The notes beneath the pieces are model-generated. The model saw only the letters and a list, made by a program, of their open reading frames with translations, ran no database searches and was not told where the DNA came from. This document shows, piece by piece, positions 1 through 5,200 of a DNA stretch of 5,843 bases. Each line of letters opens with the position of its first letter. Position 1 is the first letter of the stretch. This DNA comes from Bacteroidota bacterium (GTDB taxonomy: Bacteria > Bacteroidota > Bacteroidia > NORP154): the NCBI GenBank assembly GCA_002401055.1, contig NVRZ01000225.1, positions 1 to 5,843 of the forward strand, given 5' to 3'. A program made the translations under genes and the position numbers.

Positions 1-104
1 AAAATTCCTACAATATCTTTTTGGGCAGCTCGTATACTCGCTTCTACTACGTCTTCAACAAACACAAAGTCTCTCATTTGGTTGCCATCCCCATCAACAT
101 CCAC
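1..104 (-). pseudogene. Fragment of NAD-dependent sugar epimerase/dehydratase (extended SDR), 5' part missing
   Basis: Read on the minus strand, about 32 residues are open with the pattern GDGNQMRDFVFVEDVVEA (GDG at 84-92, RDF at 66-74), followed by SIRAAQKDIVGI running off the left edge. This matches the GDGxQxRDFVxVxDVxxA signature of extended short-chain dehydrogenases such as UDP-glucose 4-epimerase and dTDP-glucose dehydratase relatives, which act on nucleotide sugars. In that family the motif lies roughly two thirds of the way along a protein of about 310-350 residues. The Rossmann NAD-binding part and the catalytic YxxxK should therefore lie upstream, at positions above about 105, but that DNA instead encodes a VWA protein on the other strand. 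The fragment is thus cut at its 5' side; its C-terminal end is simply outside the window. Family assignment is fairly firm; the substrate cannot be told. Whether it is a true pseudogene or a product of a contig misjoin is open. Confidence 0.7.
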
Positions 105-118
105 ATGGTCTTGACTAG
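105..118. other. Breakpoint joining two 5'-truncated, divergent gene fragments
   Basis: Epimerase similarity on the minus strand ends near 98-104. VWA similarity on the plus strand begins near 115, directly after an in-frame TGA at 112-114. About ten bases separate two genes that both lack their N-terminal halves, leaving no room for promoters or start codons. I see no insertion sequence end, tRNA or obvious direct repeat at the join. A genomic deletion or inversion, or a chimeric assembly, would explain it; the sequence alone cannot decide between them. Confidence 0.6.
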
Positions 119-1200
119 AAGTTCCTTTCAGTAAAGGAAACGTTCCTAGAATAAAGAAAAAACTTGAACAAATAGTACCTAAAGGAACCACCTTAATCGC
201 GTACTCTCTGGAGCAAGCGGCAAATGATTTTCCCGTATGCACAGAATGCAGAAACATTATCATTTTAATAACAGATGGAATCGAAGAATGTGATGGAGAC
301 CCATGCGCTGTTTCATGGGCATTGCAGCAAAAAGGTGTGATTCTGAAGCCATTTGTAATTGGCATGGGATTGAGCGATGAAATAATGAAACAATTCGAGT
401 GCGTTGGAAATTATTACGACGTTACAAATGAGGAAGTCTTTAAAAACGTACTCAATATTGTGATCTCTCAGGCGCTCAATTCTACTACCGTTCAGGTAAA
501 CCTACTAGATAAAAACAATTTACCTACCGAAACTGATGTGAATATGACATTCTATGATCAACAGACTGGCCGAATCAGGTATAATTACATTCACACAATC
601 AATCATCGAGGAAATCCGGATACTGTATTAATTGATCCGCTAGGTTCTTATAAAATGGTGGTGCACACAATTCCACCTGTTACTGTTGACAGTATTGAGT
701 TAATTGCAGGGAAACACAACATCATAGCCGCAGATGCACCGCAAGGACTGTTAAATCTTAAGGTAAAGGGAAGGAGTGACTATAAATCTCTTCAATGTAT
801 TGTTCGACAAAAGGGAGAGATGAAAACCCTCAATGTTCAAGATTTTAATACTACAATTAAGTACATAGTTGGCGAATATGACCTGGAGGTTCTCTCATTA
901 CCGAGATTAAATTTTGCAATAGACATAAGGCAAAGTCATACCAACACTGTTGAAATCCCTCAACCAGGTATCGCTTCAATACTGCTCACGGCAAGGGGCC
1001 ACGCAAGTATTTATTTAGAGAAGAACAACAAACTGGAGCTTATTTACACCATGAATGAGACTATCACCAGGGAAACCCTTATTATGCAGCCAGGTAATTA
1101 CAGATTGATTTATCGTCCTCTGCAGTCGAGACAATCTATTTACACGAAAGAGAAATCTTTCAAAGTTATTTCGGGAGGTTCCAGCCAAGTTAGGTTGTAG
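115..1200 (+). CDS. VWA-domain protein, 5'-truncated, with C-terminal beta modules
   Basis: The frame is open from after the TGA at 112-114 to the TAG at 1198-1200, giving 361 residues. The first part is the C-terminal portion of a von Willebrand factor A domain. LEVPFSKGN and PKGTTLIAYSLEQAANDF (about 178-231) hold the second metal-site (MIDAS) threonine. IIILITDGIEECDGDPC (256-306) holds the third-motif Asp at 274-276 and the cysteine pattern common in bacterial VWA proteins. The domain ends near 480. The first MIDAS motif, DxSxS, should precede this and is absent. There is no in-frame ATG before 364, and the TTG at 322 would cut through the fold, so no credible start exists. The rest (about 484-1197) looks like three beta-rich modules of about 75-90 residues (roughly 484-705, 706-930 and 931-1197) that I cannot assign to a named family. 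Such proteins are often surface or envelope proteins binding ligands through a metal ion. No C-terminal sorting signal is visible. Convergent with the next gene. Confidence 0.85.
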   Translation, partial: LEVPFSKGNVPRIKKKLEQIVPKGTTLIAYSLEQAANDFPVCTECRNIIILITDGIEECDGDPCAVSWALQQKGVILKPFVIGMGLSDEIMKQFECVGNYYDVTNEEVFKNVLNIVISQALNSTTVQVNLLDKNNLPTETDVNMTFYDQQTGRIRYNYIHTINHRGNPDTVLIDPLGSYKMVVHTIPPVTVDSIELIAGKHNIIAADAPQGLLNLKVKGRSDYKSLQCIVRQKGEMKTLNVQDFNTTIKYIVGEYDLEVLSLPRLNFAIDIRQSHTNTVEIPQPGIASILLTARGHASIYLEKNNKLELIYTMNETITRETLIMQPGNYRLIYRPLQSRQSIYTKEKSFKVISGGSSQVRL

Positions 1201-1246
1201 AATCCACCCTTCCTGAGCTTCTTTAACAGATAGCAGAACACAACAC

Positions 1247-1286
1247 AAAAAAACAGGAACACATTCCTAAGAAGGTTCCTATTTTT
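1247..1286. terminator. Putative bidirectional rho-independent terminator
   Basis: AGGAAC (1255-1260) pairs with GTTCCT (1275-1280) across a 14-base loop, and an alternative short stem AGGAA/TTCCT (1255-1259 with 1264-1268) is also possible. On the plus strand the stem is followed by ATTTTT (1281-1286). On the minus strand it is followed by G and seven T (complement of 1247-1253). This suits the end of both convergent genes, the VWA gene stopping at 1200 and the secreted-protein gene stopping at 1319. The stem is short and only half GC, so strength is uncertain. Confidence 0.5.
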
Positions 1287-1291
1287 CTGGC

Positions 1292-1318
1292 AGTACTATG
1301 AGATTCCCGAATAGTACT
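1292..1318. repeat. Perfect 8-bp inverted repeat abutting a stop codon
   Basis: AGTACTAT (1292-1299) and ATAGTACT (1311-1318) are exact reverse complements with an 11-base loop. The stem starts at the base right after the TAG stop (1319-1321) of the minus-strand gene. Neither side has a T tract next to it, so it is not a classic terminator. It may protect the 3' end of the transcript or act together with the terminator at 1247-1286. Confidence 0.55.
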
Positions 1319-2005
1319 CTAATGCTTCAGCAACTTCCTGGACTCAATCAAATTCCCATCCGATGTGAGTCTGAATATGTACACTCCATCGGAATGGTTG
1401 GACAAATTAATTCTTGATGTCAATTGGCCATTTCCTGTTAACTCCTCCGAGAACACCAACATACCCGCCATGTTGTACACTGAGAGCATTGATGAACCTT
1501 TAATCTTAGGGTTGGTTACATCTATGTTTAACTGCCCATTTGCAAAGAATATTTTGCTTTGCTCCTCTAAGGCAGATTCAATACCTGTAACCGTAAAGGT
1601 ATATGATACACAAGTTGAGTCATTTAAGCTATTGGTATCCAGAGAACCCATGTATATGGTCCAACAAAGTGAGTGTGAACCTAACGATAAACCAAGACTT
1701 GCTAAATCAACTTGCCATCCAATAGTTGCACCAACTCCCGATGGAAATGGAAATCCAGGGATGATGTAATAGGTGACGTTGGTAAGAATACCATCGACAA
1801 GCAAGCGGAGCACAACCGAGTCCGTAGTCATTAAATCTGGTCCGAAATTGAACACAGTAATTTGCATTGTATCATTAAAATTTTGTTCGAGACTTGATCC
1901 GTCTATGGGATCAACAATAGCAGTTACGCCAAAATCGTAAGGCTGGGAGATAGATAAACCAGCGAAACATACCAGAACAATAAGAGTAGAGTAGAGTTTT
2001 TTCAT
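1319..2005 (-). CDS. Secreted protein with Ig-like/CARDB-like domain and T9SS type A sorting domain
   Basis: The product has 228 residues. Residues 1-20 (MKKLYSTLIVLVCFAGLSIS) form a typical Sec signal peptide: two lysines, a hydrophobic core, and likely cleavage before QPYDFG. Residues about 24-139 form one beta-sandwich-like domain (ITVFNFGPDLMTTDSVVLRL, then GSHSLCWTIYMG and NDSTC), resembling CARDB or other Ig-like domains with a possible disulfide between Cys114 and Cys132. Residues about 151-228 are a T9SS type A C-terminal sorting domain: FFANGQLNIDV, LSVYNMAGMLVFSEEL, INLSNHSDGVYIFRL, ending ESRKLLKH. Proteins of this kind pass the outer membrane through T9SS and are attached or released after the domain is cut. 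The ATG at 2003-2005 is chosen because it gives the full signal peptide. No purine-rich Shine-Dalgarno sequence is present, as is usual in Bacteroidota. Its ligand or enzymatic role, if any, is not visible; with one adhesive-type domain it is probably a structural or binding protein. Confidence 0.93.
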   Translation of the reverse strand: MKKLYSTLIVLVCFAGLSISQPYDFGVTAIVDPIDGSSLEQNFNDTMQITVFNFGPDLMTTDSVVLRLLVDGILTNVTYYIIPGFPFPSGVGATIGWQVDLASLGLSLGSHSLCWTIYMGSLDTNSLNDSTCVSYTFTVTGIESALEEQSKIFFANGQLNIDVTNPKIKGSSMLSVYNMAGMLVFSEELTGNGQLTSRINLSNHSDGVYIFRLTSDGNLIESRKLLKH

Positions 2006-2059
2006 GCTTTAAGAATTATAGATTATTCTTCAGTTAATTATTATTGACTTAGACAATGA

Positions 2060-2084
2060 CAAAATTAATATGAAATTTTACAAA
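2060..2084 (-). promoter_or_regulatory. Possible Bacteroidota-type promoter for the 1319-2005 gene
   Basis: On the minus strand TAATTTTG (complement of 2060-2067) fits the Bacteroidota -7 box TAnnTTTG and lies about 55 bases before the ATG. A TTTG (complement of 2081-2084) lies upstream, but the gap between them is only 13 bases, shorter than the usual spacing near 19-20. The region is very AT-rich, so a chance match is possible. Confidence 0.25.
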
Positions 2085-2146
2085 TACCAGCTCGTCTGAG
2101 GAAAGGATGAACACTCAATTGTTCATTTAATTAATTATGCTTTTTT

Positions 2147-2260
2147 CGTCATTGCGAGGAATTCCGGCTGAAAGACGGAATAACGAAGCAATCTCTAAGC
2201 TCGGCGGCTAAATTTAGCTAGAGATTGCTTCATCCGCGAATTTGCGGACTCGCAATGACG
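2147..2260. repeat. Cloverleaf-like palindromic intergenic repeat (CGTCATTGCGAG class)
   Basis: The outer arms CGTCATTGCGAG (2147-2158) and CTCGCAATGACG (2249-2260) are perfect 12-bp reverse complements. The inner arms GAAGCAATCTCTA (2185-2197) and TAGAGATTGCTTC (2219-2231) are perfect 13-bp reverse complements, extendable by GCT/AGC past one bulged A. Between outer and inner arms sits one hairpin per side: ATTCCG/CGGAAT (2161-2166 with 2176-2181) on the left and TCCGC/GCGGA (2233-2237 with 2244-2248) on the right. The whole can fold as a four-way junction. From memory, similar palindromes with GTCATTGCGAG and GAAGCAATC arms recur between genes in many bacterial genomes, and behave like REP or MITE-type elements without their own genes. 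It lies 30 bases past the stop of the large minus-strand gene, so it could shape that mRNA's 3' end. No T tract follows it on the minus strand; a TTTTTT lies at its left outer edge (2141-2146). A short direct repeat TTATG flanks it at 2135-2139 and 2261-2265. Confidence 0.85.
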
Positions 2261-2290
2261 TTATGATTCGGAATATTGATATGTACCCAA

Positions 2291-5200
2291 CTAGTGACAG
2301 ATCACTACTCTTTTCTGAATAATTTCCGTGGAAGCAACAATTCTCAACTGATAAATACCCGGACTGGCATTGCTAAGATTCAACACATGCGATCTGGTGC
2401 TGAGTATTTTCTCAGTATAAAGGATCTGACCAATAGCATTTATCACTTCCAGCTCAACCTCAGCAGCGATATTAAATTTCATCTCTATTGTGAAAGCACC
2501 ATTATTGGGATTAGGGAATATACTAATACTTGACTCCAATAAATTTCCATCTCCGATCGAAGCAAACGAAGGAGATTCAGAAGAGCTAATTACACTACAA
2601 CCAGTTGAATCTGTTACTGTACATGAAAACATACCCGCACAAAGGCAATCCGCAGTAGCTGTTGTCTGAGCCAGAGAATCATCCCACAAATAATCATAAG
2701 GTGGAATTCCTCCGTTAACGATCACTGTCAGTTCTCCCTGACATGCACCTGCATCATCTATGGTAGCGATGTTGTTCAACACCATTTCAACAGGTTCCAT
2801 GATAAGGGTAGAATCAAAGGAGGCACAGCCATTCGCATCAGAAACCGTGAGAATATAGATTCCTGCGCTTAAGTTTATCAGTGGAACTGTTGAGTCTCCG
2901 GTATTCCAAGTATATGTATAGGGTGTAGTTCCACCATTTACTGCAGCGGTAATCACTCCGTTATTAGATTCAAAACAGCTTAAATCGGAACCTGTTATAT
3001 CCACCACCACTACATCAGGCTCAGTGATAATAACAGAAATACTCGAGCTACATGATCCTGAATCGGTCACACTTACTGCATAAGTACCCGCTGACAGTCC
3101 AACTGCTGTAGAATTGCTTTGAACCGGCGTTGCTCCCCAAGCATAAGTGTATGGAGTTGTCCCGCCCGTCGCTGAAACCGTGGCAGCCCCATCGCTTTCT
3201 CCAAAACACGAAATCATGGTACTGCTTGCTAGGCTCAATACCGGCGCACCAGGGTCATCAACTGGGACAGAAGCTGAATCCGTGCAACCATTCATGTCGG
3301 TAACTGTGACAGCATAGCTACCCGACAACAATCCAGCAGCAGTTGTAGTTGTTTGAGCAGAGGGATCATTCCATAGATAAGTATAAGGCGCCAAGCCATT
3401 TGCTACTGTAGCTGTTGCAGTACCATCAGCAGCCCCGCACGCTGTTGGACTAACTGCTGAAGCACTAACGGATACATCTACAGCAGCTGAGATATTTACA
3501 GTTAAAGTATTCGAGCATCCATTGTTGTCAACAATTGTGGCAATATAAGATCCTACAGATAAGCCTGTAGCAACCGAATCTGTCTGGACAGGAGTCGTAT
3601 TCCAGGAGTAACTATATGGAGAAGAGCCACCATTCATTTCTACTGTTGCAGATCCAGAATTGGGACCGATACAGGAGACCAAAGTAGAATCAATCATTTG
3701 AAGCGGCGCAACGACACCTTCAGCCAAAGTAACATTGGCCGAGTCCACACAGCCATCATTATCGGTGACGATGACCTTGTAGCTTCCGGCCAACATGCCG
3801 ACTGCAGAAGCATTCGTCTGCATCCCAGGGTCATTCCATAAATAAGTATATGGGCTACTGCCATCCACGACCACCGCAGAGGAGCTTCCATCCGCACCAC
3901 CGCAATTAGTTGGATCACTACCTGTTGCAGAAACTGAAATGGCTATACTAGAGCCAATGCTAACACTTTCAGAATTAGAACAGCCATTGTTGTCCGTTAC
4001 GGTAACCGTATAAGTTGCCATGCTCAACCCAGTTGCTGTTTGAGTGGTTTGAGAACCGGAATCGCTCCACATATAAGTGTAAGGCACTACACCCGCCAAT
4101 GCAATTACAGAAGCATCGCTAACATCGGCTATGCACGTAGGAGTTGTTGTAATTGATAAACTAATCTGGTTTGGCTGATTAATACTAACTGTACTTGTAG
4201 CTGAATCTCCTGCGGCATCAATAACCAAAATATTATACAAACCTGCACAAAGTCCGGTAGCCGTAGCATTGCTCTGAGTTCCTGGATCATCCCAGAAATA
4301 GGTAAATGGTGACTGTCCACCAACAACTTGGGCAACGCCCTCGCCATCACATATTCCAAAACACATAGCGTTGCTAAAGGAAGTGACCAATCCATAATCA
4401 CCCACTTCAAATTGATCCACACCTGCTTCCACTATATGCCCTGAACCACTTAAATCCGATGTTTCAAAAGTGAGTTGCATGGTGCTGCTCACGGCAATAA
4501 AATCCGAAACCCTAATTGATCGCTGCACCCAGGTGCCATTTCCAGCAGTTGCTTCAGTTACCGTTTCTACAATAGCAGATGTGATACCATTGTAAAGCCG
4601 AACTTCCAATACATCGTTGGGTGTACCGCTTCCTCCGTCATTGAAAAACCATCTATAATAGTTAACATATGGTTCGGTAAATTGAGTTATATCAAATATT
4701 GGTGAGGAGAGAATTGTGTTTCCATTATCCACATCATCATCTCCTACTCCACCCCCTGTATTGCCTGTTATGTATGCTTCATCATGACAGTCAGTTGTCA
4801 CATCAAAATCAGGGTTGGCATCTCCACTCCCAAATGTGGTTCCAACCGGTTCTCCTTTCTCCCAAACGCCAACAGTTGCAGATCCAGATACCGTCCAACC
4901 ATAATTAAAAGTGAAATCATCATAAATTCCAGAATCCAATTCAATAACGTTTACGGTATTGATAGAATCAATGTACATGTTAAAACAAGTACTCCTGAAT
5001 AACCATTTACCCCCTAGTACATCATATGTTCCTCCATAGAAGGGAGTAATAGTAAAATTGCCAGAGCCATCAGTAGTTACATTATAAGTGAAATCACTAT
5101 TTATTATTGTTACACTAGCTCCAGAAATTGCTCCTCCCATGCTAGCCTCAATAACCTGGCCAGTTAGGGTAAAAGGCGTGGGAGCCAGTAAAACGGCATC

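Noticed and set aside
84..101. DVDGDGN as a dockerin or FG-GAP calcium-binding motif
   Set aside because: The following residues QMRDFVFVEDVVEA continue the epimerase signature exactly, so the acidic run is a coincidence at the join or part of the epimerase.
322..324. TTG as the start of the VWA gene (shorter 292-residue product)
   Set aside because: It falls inside the VWA fold, after the ITDG motif, and clear family sequence continues upstream in frame to 115. The gene is truncated rather than starting here.
1015..1248. Minus-strand open frame over the end of the VWA gene
   Set aside because: Antisense to coding sequence and running into the terminator region; no domain or signal sequence.
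1365..1769. Plus-strand open frame opposite the 228-residue secreted protein gene
   Set aside because: Its translation has no recognisable domain and it lies wholly antisense to a gene with a clear signal peptide and sorting domain.
2107..2126. Inverted repeat ATGAAC/GTTCAT with an 8-base loop upstream of the 1319-2005 gene
   Set aside because: The match is real but only 6 bp in AT-rich DNA, with no T tract on the minus strand and no known operator resemblance, so no function is claimed.
2147..2260. The cloverleaf as a tRNA or tRNA-like gene
   Set aside because: It is too long, the outer stem is 12 bp, and no T-loop, D-loop or CCA end is present.
2276..2533. Plus-strand open frame opposite the 3' end of the large gene
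   Set aside because: It is antisense to the T9SS sorting domain, whose family match fixes the true coding strand.
2567..4387. Regular repeats as a CRISPR array or DNA satellite
   Set aside because: The period is over 200 bases, copies diverge, and the frame stays open with conserved protein motifs; these are protein repeats.
4699..5002. Two overlapping plus-strand open frames opposite the jelly-roll region
   Set aside because: Low-complexity translations rich in His, Leu and Ser, antisense to a well-supported coding region.
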